Positions 32,754 to 42,031 of a DNA stretch of 64,000 nt are shown here, piece by piece. Under the pieces are notes generated by a model. The model was not told the origin of the DNA. It made no database searches and saw only the letters and a program-made list of their open reading frames with translations. This DNA comes from Flagellimonas onchidii (GTDB lineage Bacteria > Bacteroidota > Bacteroidia > Flavobacteriales > Flavobacteriaceae), in assembly GCF_004804315.1 (NCBI RefSeq), contig NZ_SRXX01000011.1:1-64000 (forward strand). The letters run 5' to 3'. A program made the translations under genes and the position numbers. Positions within the stretch are counted from its first letter, which is position 1. Each line of letters starts with the position of its first letter.

Positions 32754-32761
32754 TATTTTTG
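32754..32761 (+). promoter_or_regulatory. TAnnTTTG (-7) promoter box of the efflux operon
   Basis: TATTTTTG, 9 bp before the tetR-like ATG at 32771 and 5 bp after the operator repeat. Confidence 0.5.
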
Positions 32762-32770
32762 CTGGCGATT

Positions 32771-33376
32771 ATGCGAGAAAAGATTTTACATAAGGCGACT
32801 GAACTGTTTTTGAACCTAGGTTTCAAGAGTGTGACGATGGATGATTTGGCCAACGAAATGGGAATTTCGAAAAAAACAATCTATTCCCATTTTGAAAACA
32901 AGACCAAACTAGTAGAGGAAAGCACTATAGCATTGTTCTGGTTTATTTCAAATGGAATCGACGAAATTATTGCGCTGCAGAAAAACCCTATCGAGGAGCT
33001 ATATGAAATAAAAAGGTTTGTCATGCTTCATCTAAAAGACGAAAAATCCTCACCCCAATACCAATTGCAGAAATACTATCCAAAAATACATGAAACCTTG
33101 AAGAAAAAACAATTTGAGGTAATGCACGAATGTGTTTTTGACAATGTGAAACGGGGAATGGACATGGGCATATATCGTGAAAATTTGAATGTTGAATTTG
33201 TGGGGCGGATTTATTTCTCAGGAGTTATCAGCATAAAGGACAATAGCCTTTTTCCGATTCAAATTTTCTCCATGTCGCAACTTATGGATTACTATCTAGA
33301 ATATCATCTGAGGGGTATTGTAACTCCAAAGGGACGAAAAATATTAAACTCAATCATCAATTCAAATCAAGAATAA
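32771..33376 (+). CDS. TetR-family repressor of RND efflux operon
   Basis: 201 residues. The N-terminal helix-turn-helix (LFLNLGFKSVTMDDLANEMG then ISKKTIYSHFENKTKLVEES) is standard TetR_N; the remainder is the helical ligand and dimer domain. The ATG at 32771 is chosen because the TATTTTTG box ends 9 bp before it. It is first in a four-gene operon: the TolC gene begins at the very next base, then an adaptor and an RND pump. A perfect 9-bp inverted repeat upstream suggests autorepression released by a pump substrate. Confidence 0.9.
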   Translation: MREKILHKATELFLNLGFKSVTMDDLANEMGISKKTIYSHFENKTKLVEESTIALFWFISNGIDEIIALQKNPIEELYEIKRFVMLHLKDEKSSPQYQLQKYYPKIHETLKKKQFEVMHECVFDNVKRGMDMGIYRENLNVEFVGRIYFSGVISIKDNSLFPIQIFSMSQLMDYYLEYHLRGIVTPKGRKILNSIINSNQE

Positions 33377-34708
33377 ATGCGATCAACCATCATTGGCCTG
33401 CTTTTGGCACTGCCATTGTACATGCAGGCACAAACTTCAAACAGTTTTAGTTTGGACGAGGCCATAGCCCATGCGCTAGAACATAATTATAGCGCTATTA
33501 ATGCAAATAGGGACATCGTGGATGCCCAAAAGCAAAAGTGGGAAACCATTGCAACCGGATTACCTCAAATTTCAGGAGCTATCAATTATCAAAATCAGCT
33601 GAAGCAGCCTGTAAGCCAGATTCCAGCTGAGTTTTTCCCAGATGGAGAACCTGGAACTTTTGTTGAAGTAGTTTTCGGACAACCACAATCAGCAACGGCA
33701 ACTGCCACCTTGGAGCAACAGATTTTCGATGGATCCTATATTGTGGGGGTTCAGGCCACCAAAGCATTTTTAAGCTATAGCCAAAACAACAAGGAGAAAA
33801 CGGACCTTGAAGTTCGAAAAGCAGTTGTGGAAGCCTATGGCAATGTGCTTTTGGCTCAAGAGAGCGTTTTGATTTCAGAAAACAATAAAGCTACCCTTGA
33901 GAAGAACCTATATGAGACCAAGCGCATCTTTGAAAATGGACTTGGTGATGAAGAAAGTGTAGATCAGCTTCAAATCACTCTGTCTTCTGTTGAAAATCAA
34001 CTCAAGAATGCCAAGCGTCTCGAGAAAATAACCCTTCAAATGTTGAATCTTGTATTGGGATTACCCATCGAAAATGCTACGGTTTTGACCGAGGGCTTGG
34101 ATGACCTCACACAAAAACAGATAAACTTTGGCCTGATTGATTCTCAATTCAATATTGAGAACAACGTGGACTACAAATTGGCCATCAACTTGGAAGAGCA
34201 ACGCTATTTTGAACATAAATTGGCCAAGAGTAGAGCATTACCCACACTTAATGCCTTTGTCAACTATGGCGGATCTTCATTTAGTGATCGTTTCAACTTT
34301 TTAAGCAGTGGCCAAGAATGGTTTGGTTCATCCGTGTTAGGTTTCAATTTAAACGTTCCTATTTTTAGTTCCTTCGGCAGAAGTGCAAGCACACAACGCG
34401 CCAAAATTGCCTTGGAAAAGGCCAAAACCCAGCTAACGGAAGCAGAAGAGCAAATCCGATTACAACTGGAAAGCGCCAAAAGCGAGTACATTTTGGCCAT
34501 TGAGGAATACGGTACTTCCAAACAGAATTTGGAGCTCGCTGAACGTATTGAAAACAAGAATCAGATAAAATATTCTGAAGGTTTAGCGACCAGTTTTGAG
34601 CTTAGACAGGCCCAAACCCAATTATATTCCACCCAGCAAGAATATCTACAATCTATGGTGGACGTAATCAACAACAAAACAGAATTGGAAATTATATTAA
34701 ATCAATAA
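33377..34708 (+). CDS. TolC-family outer-membrane efflux protein
   Basis: 443 residues. A signal peptide (residues 1-19, MRSTIIGLLLALPLYMQAQ) is followed by two OEP repeats of long coiled helices with beta-barrel strands, e.g. SLDEAIAHALEHNYSAINAN and KNQIKYSEGLATSFELRQAQ. It makes the outer-membrane exit duct for the RND pump. The gene directly abuts the TetR stop codon and is followed 24 bp later by the adaptor. Confidence 0.92.
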   Translation: MRSTIIGLLLALPLYMQAQTSNSFSLDEAIAHALEHNYSAINANRDIVDAQKQKWETIATGLPQISGAINYQNQLKQPVSQIPAEFFPDGEPGTFVEVVFGQPQSATATATLEQQIFDGSYIVGVQATKAFLSYSQNNKEKTDLEVRKAVVEAYGNVLLAQESVLISENNKATLEKNLYETKRIFENGLGDEESVDQLQITLSSVENQLKNAKRLEKITLQMLNLVLGLPIENATVLTEGLDDLTQKQINFGLIDSQFNIENNVDYKLAINLEEQRYFEHKLAKSRALPTLNAFVNYGGSSFSDRFNFLSSGQEWFGSSVLGFNLNVPIFSSFGRSASTQRAKIALEKAKTQLTEAEEQIRLQLESAKSEYILAIEEYGTSKQNLELAERIENKNQIKYSEGLATSFELRQAQTQLYSTQQEYLQSMVDVINNKTELEIILNQ

Positions 34709-34732
34709 TCTAAATAGAAAAACCTTATCATC

Positions 34733-35923
34733 ATGAAAAACATAACATACATTGTCTTAGCTGCCATGGTTCTCTACGCATGTGGAGGTGGTGATAAAAA
34801 TACCGTGGAAAGCGCAATTGCAAGCAATGATCTAAATGTTATTCGCGCAAAGCAAGCGGAAATCTCCGAGCAACGAAAGGCCCTAGAAAAAGACCTTCAT
34901 ATTTTGGATTCTGTAATCTCCTCTTTGGATGACAATGCCAAATTGCCCTTGGTAACAACAATAGAAGCCAAAACCCAAAAATTCAATCATTATTTGGAGC
35001 TTCAAGGTGACGTAATGACCAAACAAAATGTACTTATCTACCCCGAAATGGCCGGTACACTGAACCGAGTTTATGTCAAAGAGGGGCAGAAAGTTTCAAA
35101 AGGACAAATATTGGCATCTATCGATGATGGTGGCTTGTCCAGTCAATTAGCCCAATTAAAAACGCAGGCTGCACTTGCCAAGACTACCTTTGAGCGTCAA
35201 AAAAGATTGTGGGATCAGAACATTGGTTCCGAGATTCAATATTTGGAGGCAAAGACTTCCTATGAAGCTCAAGAAAATGCAGTAAAGCAAATGCAGAGCC
35301 AAGTGGGCAAATCTGCTATTAGAGCTCCTTTTTCGGGAATTATCGATGACGTAATAAAAGATCAAGGTACAGTGGTTAGTCCAGGCCCAGGGTCGGAAGT
35401 TTTCAGAATTGTGAATCTATCCAATATGTACATTGAAGTTGAGGTTCCTGAAAGTCATTTGCCAAATGTAACCCCTGGTAAGGACGTTCATGTTTATTTC
35501 CCCGTATTGGGAGATAGCGTAACTACCAAAATAAGGCAAACTGGTAATTTTATCAATCCTAGTAACAGGTCTTTTACCGCTGAAATTCCAGTTCCTAGCG
35601 AAGGAGGAAAAGTAAAGCCGAACCTTACTGCCAAAGTGATGATCAATGATTACACCAATGACAAGGCCATCTTAATTCCTCAAAGTATTGTGTCAGAAAA
35701 TGCAGAAGGAGAGCAATATGTGTATTTAATTGGAGCTGATTCTACCTCCTCCGATGCCATTGCACACAAAGCTATTATCACCACTGGAAAAACCCAAGGT
35801 GATTTTGTAGAGGTACTTTCCGGAATTAACAGTGGAGATGGTATAATTGATGAAGGGGCACGTAGTGTAAAGGAAGGACAGAAGGTAAGAATTAAGAATG
35901 GTGATCAAGGCCATGGGAAATAG
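34733..35923 (+). CDS. RND efflux periplasmic adaptor (membrane fusion) lipoprotein
   Basis: 396 residues. The lipobox VLYAC (Cys17) anchors it. An alpha-helical hairpin (about 35-70, 130-190, SQLAQLKTQAALAKTTFERQ) and a biotinyl-lipoyl-like half motif (VYVKEGQKVSKGQILASIDD) precede the beta-barrel and membrane-proximal domains (about 215-390). It bridges the pump and TolC in a three-part efflux complex. It belongs to the HlyD_D23/MFP class. Confidence 0.93.
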   Translation: MKNITYIVLAAMVLYACGGGDKNTVESAIASNDLNVIRAKQAEISEQRKALEKDLHILDSVISSLDDNAKLPLVTTIEAKTQKFNHYLELQGDVMTKQNVLIYPEMAGTLNRVYVKEGQKVSKGQILASIDDGGLSSQLAQLKTQAALAKTTFERQKRLWDQNIGSEIQYLEAKTSYEAQENAVKQMQSQVGKSAIRAPFSGIIDDVIKDQGTVVSPGPGSEVFRIVNLSNMYIEVEVPESHLPNVTPGKDVHVYFPVLGDSVTTKIRQTGNFINPSNRSFTAEIPVPSEGGKVKPNLTAKVMINDYTNDKAILIPQSIVSENAEGEQYVYLIGADSTSSDAIAHKAIITTGKTQGDFVEVLSGINSGDGIIDEGARSVKEGQKVRIKNGDQGHGK

Positions 35924-35992
35924 TCAACAGAGCATCTCTGTGGAAAACCATCAACTAACGTCTATCAACTATAGACCTAAGACTTATACAGC

Positions 35993-38900
35993 ATGAGTAA
36001 ACAAAAGAAACAAGTAGATAAAGAATTCAGATTGTCCTCATGGGCCATCGACAACAAAACAACCATGTATGTTTTGATTGCAGTAATTCTTTTTCTAGGG
36101 GCTTCAGCATACTTTAGTATGCCAAGAGAGAACTTCCCCGAAATTAAAGAAACCAAAATCTATATCAGTTCGCTCTATCCCGGAAACACCGCGGAAGATA
36201 TTGAAAAACTGATAACTGACCCTCTTGAAGATGAACTTAAGACCGTAAGTAATGTGGTTGAGATTACCTCAACCTCGCAAGAAGATTATTCCATGATCAT
36301 TGTGGAATTTGACGAAAATATTACTGTTGAGGCTGCAAAGCAAAAGGTTAAGGATGAGGTTGACTCCCAAACAGCGGGAGAGGATTGGCCGACATTTAAC
36401 GGCGCCAAAGTGGAACCGAATGTTTTTGACCTGAGTATGTCTGAAGAAATCCCAATTCTCAATATCAACATCTCAGGAGATTATCCAGTGGATAAACTTA
36501 AAGAATATGGTGAGTATTTGGAAGATGAAATTGAGGGATTATCAGAGATAAAGCAGGTGGATATCCGTGGTGCGCAGGAAAAAGAAGTTGAAGTTGCTGT
36601 TGACATCTATAAAATGATGGCTGCCCAAGTAAGCTTTGATGATATTATCAATGCCATCAGCAGGGAAAACATGACCACTTCCGCCGGTAACCTTATTACC
36701 AGCGGGCAGCGCAGAACTATTAGAATTGTTGGTGAAATTGACAAGCCCAACGATTTGAACAACTTTGTGGTAAAATCAGAAAATGGAGACCCTGTATATC
36801 TAAGAGATGTTGCCAAAGTAACTTTTAAGGAAGAGGACAAGACCACTTATGCAAGAGAGTTTGGACATCCGGTAGTAATGTTGGATGTTAAAAAACGTGC
36901 TGGTAAAAACATGGTGGCTGCGGCTGAACAGATTCAAGTAATTGTAGAAAATGCAGTTAAAAATGTATTCCCCCAAGACCTTGAAGTCTCCATTGCCAAC
37001 GACCAATCTTCAAAGACCATTGGTCAAGTGGACGATTTGGTAAACAATATCATCTTCGGGATTATTCTGGTGGTAACCGTTCTTATGTTCTTTTTAGGAT
37101 TTAAGAACGCACTCTTTGTTGGATTCGCAATCCCCATGTCCATGTTCATGTCGCTCATGATTTTGAGCACCTTGGGGTATACCATGAACACCATGATCTT
37201 GTTTGGTCTGATTATGGGATTGGGAATGCTAGTAGATAACGGTATTGTGGTTGTAGAAAATGTGTACCGTCTTATTGACCAAGAAGGAATGTCTCGCTTG
37301 GAGGCTGCCAAAAAAGGAATAGGTGAAATTGCATTTCCAATCATTATTTCGACTTTGACGACAGTAGCGGCCTTCGTTCCGCTAGGGTTATGGCCAGGGG
37401 TAATGGGACAGTTTATGATATATTTCCCGGTGACCCTATCCGTAGTATTAGGTTCTTCCCTATTTGTGGCCATCTTCTTTAACTCGGTATTGGTTTCACG
37501 CTATATGACTACTGAGGACAAGGAAATGCCTATGAAGCAAATAATCCAAATAACATCAATCGTTGCAGGAATTGGATTGTTGATTATCCTTTTTGGAGGA
37601 AGCTACAGAGCTTTGGGTACCCTTATGGTCTTTACTGCCATCATGCTTTGGGTTTACAGGCTTTTCTTAAGAGGTTGGGCCAATGGATTCCAAAACAGGG
37701 TATTACCAAGATGGGAGAAATTCTATGAAAGAACATTACGTAGGGCATTAACAGGTAGAAAGCCAATTTTTATCGCCATTGGAACATTTGTGTTGCTCAT
37801 CGTTGCCTTTATGGGCTTTGGAGCTTCAGTTGGCAGTCAGCGAACCAAAGTGGAGTTTTTCCCTGACAACACCCCAAACCAGATTATTGTTTATATCGAA
37901 TATCCTGAAGGGACAGATATCAAAAAAACCAATGAAATTACCCAAGATATCGAAAAGCGGGTCTATGAAATCGTAAACGAAGACGCGTACTTGCACGGAG
38001 ACTATAACTTCTTGGTAGAAAGTGCAGTTTCCCAAGTGGGTGAAGGTGCGGGTAACCCACAAACAGATGGAGGTTCCGCGGCAGAGATGCCTCACCGTGG
38101 AAAAATTACCTCCACCATGCGAGAATACAAGTTCCGAGAGGGGGCAGATAGTAACGAATTATTGAAAAAAGTTCAGGAAGCATTGAAGGATGTTTACCCT
38201 GGTGTTGCCATTTCGGTCGAAAAAGATGCCGTGGGTCCTCCCACTGGATATCCAATAAATATTGAATTGGAAGGTAATGACTATTCCGAGCTTATTACTA
38301 CAGCCGAAAAAATGCGGAATTATATCAATTCCAAAAATATTCCCGGAATTGACGAGCTTAAAATTGATGTGAACAAATCCAAGCCATCCATGTTGGTTGA
38401 AGTAGACCGTAAAAAGGCTGGAGAACTTGGTGTGTCTACAGGACAGGTCGGACAGCAGCTTCGAAATTCCATTTTTGGAGCAAAAGCTGGTATTTATAAG
38501 GAAGATGGTGAAGATTACGACATTTATGTTCGCTTTAATGAAGAGAACCGATACAACACCAGTGCTATCTTTAACCAAAAAATCACTTTTAAAGATCAGA
38601 ACTCTGGACAAACCAAAGAAGTTCCTATATCCGCAGTAGCAAAACAGGTGAATACCTCTGGCTTCAGTGCCATTAAACATAGAGAAACGCAAAGAGTGGT
38701 TACCGTTTATTCCGCTTTGGCCCCTGGGTTTACTGATGCCGGAGCCATTGTTAGCAAGGTACAGGAAGAAATGGCTGGATTTACCGACCTTCCTGCGGAC
38801 ATTAAAATTGACTATACTGGTCAGATCGAAGAACAAAATAAGCAAATGGCCTTCCTTATGGGAGCATTTTTTACCGGACTCGGATTGATCTTCTTTATTT

Positions 38901-39502
38901 TGATTTTCCAGTTTAATTCGATTTCCAAGCCCGGAATCATCATGCTTGCAATTTTCTTGAGTTTGATAGGGGTATTTGGAGGAATAGTAGCCACGGGAAG
39001 CGCCTTTGTAATTATGATGACCATGATGGGAATTATTTCACTGGCAGGTATCGTAGTAAACAATGGTGTGGTGCTATTGGATTACACTCAGTTATTGATT
39101 GATAGGAAAAAAGTAGAACTCGATTTGGAGGAAGAAGATCTTTTAGATTCCAAGGACTTTATGGAAGCTGTGGTTAAAGGTGGTAAAGCAAGGCTACGTC
39201 CAGTTCTGTTGACCGCAATCACTACGATTCTTGGGCTGATTCCACTAGCAACCGGATTCAACATCAACTTTTTTACATTGTTCAGCGAGTTCAACCCTAA
39301 CATTTACTTTGGAGGAGATAACGTAATTTTCTGGGGGCCTTTAGCTTGGACTGTAATCTACGGATTGTTGGTTGCCACCTTCTTGACCTTGATTGTGGTT
39401 CCAATACTATTCAGTTTGGTTTACAGAGTTAAGGTAAGACTCCATAGAAGAAAAGTGAGAAAAGAAGAAAACAACAAGAATGTTTTAGATATTGCAGCGT
39501 AG
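35993..39502 (+). CDS. RND-family efflux pump permease
   Basis: 1169 residues, longer than the roughly 1040 of AcrB. Twelve membrane helices and two large periplasmic loops are visible. The helix-4 proton-relay region reads GLGMLVDNGIVVVENVYRLI, keeping the first Asp and with Asn at the second, and helix 10 has VVNNGVVLLDY where AcrB has Lys. That pattern is common among Bacteroidota pumps. N-terminal MPRENFPEIKETKIYI and the C-terminal MMGIISLAGIVVNN are typical of the HAE/AcrB superfamily. It probably expels hydrophobic drugs or other toxic compounds under the TetR regulator upstream. Confidence 0.94.
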   Translation: MSKQKKQVDKEFRLSSWAIDNKTTMYVLIAVILFLGASAYFSMPRENFPEIKETKIYISSLYPGNTAEDIEKLITDPLEDELKTVSNVVEITSTSQEDYSMIIVEFDENITVEAAKQKVKDEVDSQTAGEDWPTFNGAKVEPNVFDLSMSEEIPILNINISGDYPVDKLKEYGEYLEDEIEGLSEIKQVDIRGAQEKEVEVAVDIYKMMAAQVSFDDIINAISRENMTTSAGNLITSGQRRTIRIVGEIDKPNDLNNFVVKSENGDPVYLRDVAKVTFKEEDKTTYAREFGHPVVMLDVKKRAGKNMVAAAEQIQVIVENAVKNVFPQDLEVSIANDQSSKTIGQVDDLVNNIIFGIILVVTVLMFFLGFKNALFVGFAIPMSMFMSLMILSTLGYTMNTMILFGLIMGLGMLVDNGIVVVENVYRLIDQEGMSRLEAAKKGIGEIAFPIIISTLTTVAAFVPLGLWPGVMGQFMIYFPVTLSVVLGSSLFVAIFFNSVLVSRYMTTEDKEMPMKQIIQITSIVAGIGLLIILFGGSYRALGTLMVFTAIMLWVYRLFLRGWANGFQNRVLPRWEKFYERTLRRALTGRKPIFIAIGTFVLLIVAFMGFGASVGSQRTKVEFFPDNTPNQIIVYIEYPEGTDIKKTNEITQDIEKRVYEIVNEDAYLHGDYNFLVESAVSQVGEGAGNPQTDGGSAAEMPHRGKITSTMREYKFREGADSNELLKKVQEALKDVYPGVAISVEKDAVGPPTGYPINIELEGNDYSELITTAEKMRNYINSKNIPGIDELKIDVNKSKPSMLVEVDRKKAGELGVSTGQVGQQLRNSIFGAKAGIYKEDGEDYDIYVRFNEENRYNTSAIFNQKITFKDQNSGQTKEVPISAVAKQVNTSGFSAIKHRETQRVVTVYSALAPGFTDAGAIVSKVQEEMAGFTDLPADIKIDYTGQIEEQNKQMAFLMGAFFTGLGLIFFILIFQFNSISKPGIIMLAIFLSLIGVFGGIVATGSAFVIMMTMMGIISLAGIVVNNGVVLLDYTQLLIDRKKVELDLEEEDLLDSKDFMEAVVKGGKARLRPVLLTAITTILGLIPLATGFNINFFTLFSEFNPNIYFGGDNVIFWGPLAWTVIYGLLVATFLTLIVVPILFSLVYRVKVRLHRRKVRKEENNKNVLDIAA

Positions 39503-39520
39503 TTGGAAAAGTTGTTTTCA

Positions 39521-39554
39521 AAAAAAAAGCCCCGGTCAAAACCGGGGCTTTTTT
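39521..39554. terminator. Bidirectional intrinsic terminator
   Basis: AAGCCCCGGT (39527-39536), loop CAAA, ACCGGGGCTT (39541-39550), then six T on the plus strand (39549-39554). Eight A precede it on the plus strand, giving a T-run on the minus strand too. It ends the RND operon and the convergent MORN gene. Confidence 0.92.
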
Positions 39555-39569
39555 GTAATTGTTTTTTTG

Positions 39570-39920
39570 TTATCGATTTGTTGACGCAATTTCGGATTGA
39601 TTCCAATTTTTTACATCAACAATGCGGTTTTCTGAAAAATCCACCTCCCTCAAAATCTCCTTTTCCCAGAAAAACCATTTTCCAGACTTTACGCCATTTA
39701 TGTACTTGCCCGAAGCTATCTTTTTACCTTCTGTGTTATACATGAACCATTGTCCGTGCAACTTACCGTTTAAAAAATGTCCCGTTTGGGCAATTTGGCC
39801 ATTTTCGTGAAAATATGTTGCTTTTACCATTTCACCCACCTTTTCCAAAGTAGGCTCAGAGTTCTGGGAATACATACAAACCGAAAATAGCACCGCCATA
39901 AAAAATACTGCTTTCTTCAT
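39570..39920 (-). CDS. Exported MORN/YwqK-like repeat protein, 116 aa
   Basis: Signal peptide at 1-19 (MKKAVFFMAVLFSVCMYSQ). Two to three MORN-type repeats follow: YFHENGQIAQTGHFLNGKLHG, QWFMYNTEGKKIASGKYIN and GVKSGKWFFWEKEILREV. Databases often label such proteins as a YwqK-family antitoxin, but a signal peptide makes an antitoxin role unlikely. Function unknown. Confidence 0.8.
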   Translation of the reverse strand: MKKAVFFMAVLFSVCMYSQNSEPTLEKVGEMVKATYFHENGQIAQTGHFLNGKLHGQWFMYNTEGKKIASGKYINGVKSGKWFFWEKEILREVDFSENRIVDVKNWNQSEIASTNR

Positions 39921-40192
39921 ATGCTATAGGTTTTAACTTGTTTAATAATCTTAACGTAATAAAGATAGGAAGTATTTTACATTAAAGACATATTTACATA
40001 ACATTAAATTTACATTTACATCATATATAACTAATAATCAGATAATTATCCAATGTTAAGTTTTTAAAACGAAGGGTTTCATCGAAAAATATTACATTAA
40101 ATCTGATTATTTTATAAAATAAATCAATCCCTTTAGCTAACATTCCATATCAGAAAATGTATATATGTAGCAAGAAATTTTGACATTCCTCT

Positions 40193-40200
40193 TAAATTTG
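40193..40200 (+). promoter_or_regulatory. TAnnTTTG (-7) promoter box of aspS
   Basis: TAAATTTG lies 19 bp before the ATG at 40220. The 299-bp gap from 39921 is otherwise AT-rich, with no second feature seen. Confidence 0.5.
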
Positions 40201-40219
40201 CCCTCCATTAAGAGATATC

Positions 40220-41968
40220 ATGTATAGAGACAATACTTGCGGCGCCCTAAGGGCATCTGACATCAATTCAGCAGTAACCCTAAGTGGATGGGTACATAAA
40301 GTAAGGGATAAAGGTTTTGTGGTCTGGGTAGACCTTAGAGATCGCTATGGCCTTACGCAATTGGTTTTTGATCAAGACCGTACATCATCCGAATTATTGG
40401 ACAAAGCCAAAGTATTGGGAAGGGAGTCCGTAATAAGGATAAAAGGAGAAATCATTGAAAGAGCCTCCAAAAATCCCAACATCCCTACAGGAGATATTGA
40501 GGTACTTGTAAAAGAACTTGAAATCCTGAACGATTCGCTTCTTCCTCCATTCACCATTGAAGACGATACTGATGGTGGTGAAGACATCCGCATGAAATAC
40601 CGATATCTGGATATCCGAAGAAACCCTGTCAAAGACAACCTTATCTTTAGGCATAAGGTGACCATGGAGGTAAGGAAACACCTTTCCGACAAGGGATTTA
40701 TCGAAGTTGAAACTCCATATCTTATTAAGTCCACACCCGAAGGTGCGAGGGATTTTGTAGTGCCTAGTCGCATGAACGAAGGTCAATTTTATGCATTGCC
40801 TCAGTCACCACAAACCTTTAAGCAATTGCTGATGGTCGGGGGAATGGATAAGTATTTCCAGATTGTGAAATGTTTCAGGGATGAAGATCTTCGTGCCGAT
40901 AGGCAGCCAGAATTTACCCAGATTGATTGCGAAATGGCCTTTGTTGAGCAAGAAGATATTTTGAATGCGTTTGAAGGCTTGACCAAGCATCTTTTAAAGG
41001 AAATTAAAGGAATAGATGTAGAAGATTTTCCAAGAATAACCTATGATGAAGCCATGAAGCGATTTGGCAACGACAAACCCGATGTCCGTTTTGGTATGGA
41101 ATTCGGTGAATTGAATGCTGTTGCCCAACACAAAGATTTTAATGTCTTCAACTCAGCAGAATTGGTGGTCGGAATCGCTGTTCCCGGTGGAGCTTCGTAC
41201 ACCCGAAAAGAAATTGACAAACTCATTGATTGGGTAAAACGCCCTCAAGTTGGAGCCAAAGGCATGGTCTATGTAAAATGCAATGAAGATGGCACCTATA
41301 AATCGTCTGTGGATAAATTCTATGACCAAGAAGATTTGGCCAAATGGGCAGAAGCAACCAATGCCAAAGCAGGCGACTTAATATGTGTGCTTTCTGGAAC
41401 CATCAATGAGACCAGAGCGCAGCTAAGTGCTCTTCGCATGGAGTTAGCTGAGCGTTTGGGCCTTAGAAAACCAGATGAATTTGCTCCACTTTGGGTCATT
41501 GATTTTCCATTATTGGAATTGGATGAAGAAACTGGTACTTATCATGCCATGCACCATCCATTCACCTCTCCTAAACCAGGTCAGTTGGAGTTATTGGAAA
41601 CGGAACCAGGTAAAGTGAAAGCCAATGCGTATGATTTGGTATTGAACGGAAACGAAATAGGTGGTGGTTCCATCAGAATCCATGATAAAGAAATTCAGGC
41701 CACTATGTTCAAACATTTAGGGTTCACTCCTGAAGAAGCCAAAGCCCAATTCGGCTTTCTAATGGATGCGTTCCAATATGGAGCGCCTCCTCATGGTGGA
41801 ATCGCTTTTGGTTTAGATAGACTAGTTGCCATTTTAGGTGGCCAAGAAACCATTCGAGATTTTATCGCCTTCCCGAAAAACAATAGCGGAAGAGATGTGA
41901 TGATTGATGCTCCTGCTACAATTGATGAAGAACAATTGAAGGAACTGCATCTTAAATTGGATATCTAA
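40220..41968 (+). CDS. aspS: Aspartyl-tRNA synthetase
   Basis: Class II synthetase that charges tRNA-Asp. The N-terminal OB fold (about 1-105, including [20 protein letters not shown]) is followed by motif 2, [18 protein letters not shown] (about 217-234), the bacterial GAD insert (about 280-410) and motif 3, [15 protein letters not shown] (near 530). Length of 582 residues is the bacterial type. Whether it is strictly tRNA-Asp specific cannot be judged here. It is followed by a strong terminator at 41979. Confidence 0.97.
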   Translation: MYRDNTCGALRASDINSAVTLSGWVHKVRDKGFVVWVDLRDRYGLTQLVFDQDRTSSELLDKAKVLGRESVIRIKGEIIERASKNPNIPTGDIEVLVKELEILNDSLLPPFTIEDDTDGGEDIRMKYRYLDIRRNPVKDNLIFRHKVTMEVRKHLSDKGFIEVETPYLIKSTPEGARDFVVPSRMNEGQFYALPQSPQTFKQLLMVGGMDKYFQIVKCFRDEDLRADRQPEFTQIDCEMAFVEQEDILNAFEGLTKHLLKEIKGIDVEDFPRITYDEAMKRFGNDKPDVRFGMEFGELNAVAQHKDFNVFNSAELVVGIAVPGGASYTRKEIDKLIDWVKRPQVGAKGMVYVKCNEDGTYKSSVDKFYDQEDLAKWAEATNAKAGDLICVLSGTINETRAQLSALRMELAERLGLRKPDEFAPLWVIDFPLLELDEETGTYHAMHHPFTSPKPGQLELLETEPGKVKANAYDLVLNGNEIGGGSIRIHDKEIQATMFKHLGFTPEEAKAQFGFLMDAFQYGAPPHGGIAFGLDRLVAILGGQETIRDFIAFPKNNSGRDVMIDAPATIDEEQLKELHLKLDI

Positions 41969-41978
41969 GTAAACTAAC

Positions 41979-42004
41979 ATCCCGCCTTTGAGCGGGATTT
42001 TTTA
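41979..42004 (+). terminator. Intrinsic terminator of aspS
   Basis: ATCCCGC (41979-41985) pairs with GCGGGAT (41992-41998) around a six-base loop, followed by a T-run. It lies 11 bp after the aspS stop. Confidence 0.9.
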
Positions 42005-42031
42005 ATACTTTTAAGTATCTCATAGTTCTTC

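Noticed and set aside
39570-39920. MORN protein as an antitoxin (YwqK label)
   Set aside because: It has a clear signal peptide and no toxin gene beside it; the antitoxin name is a database habit for MORN repeats.
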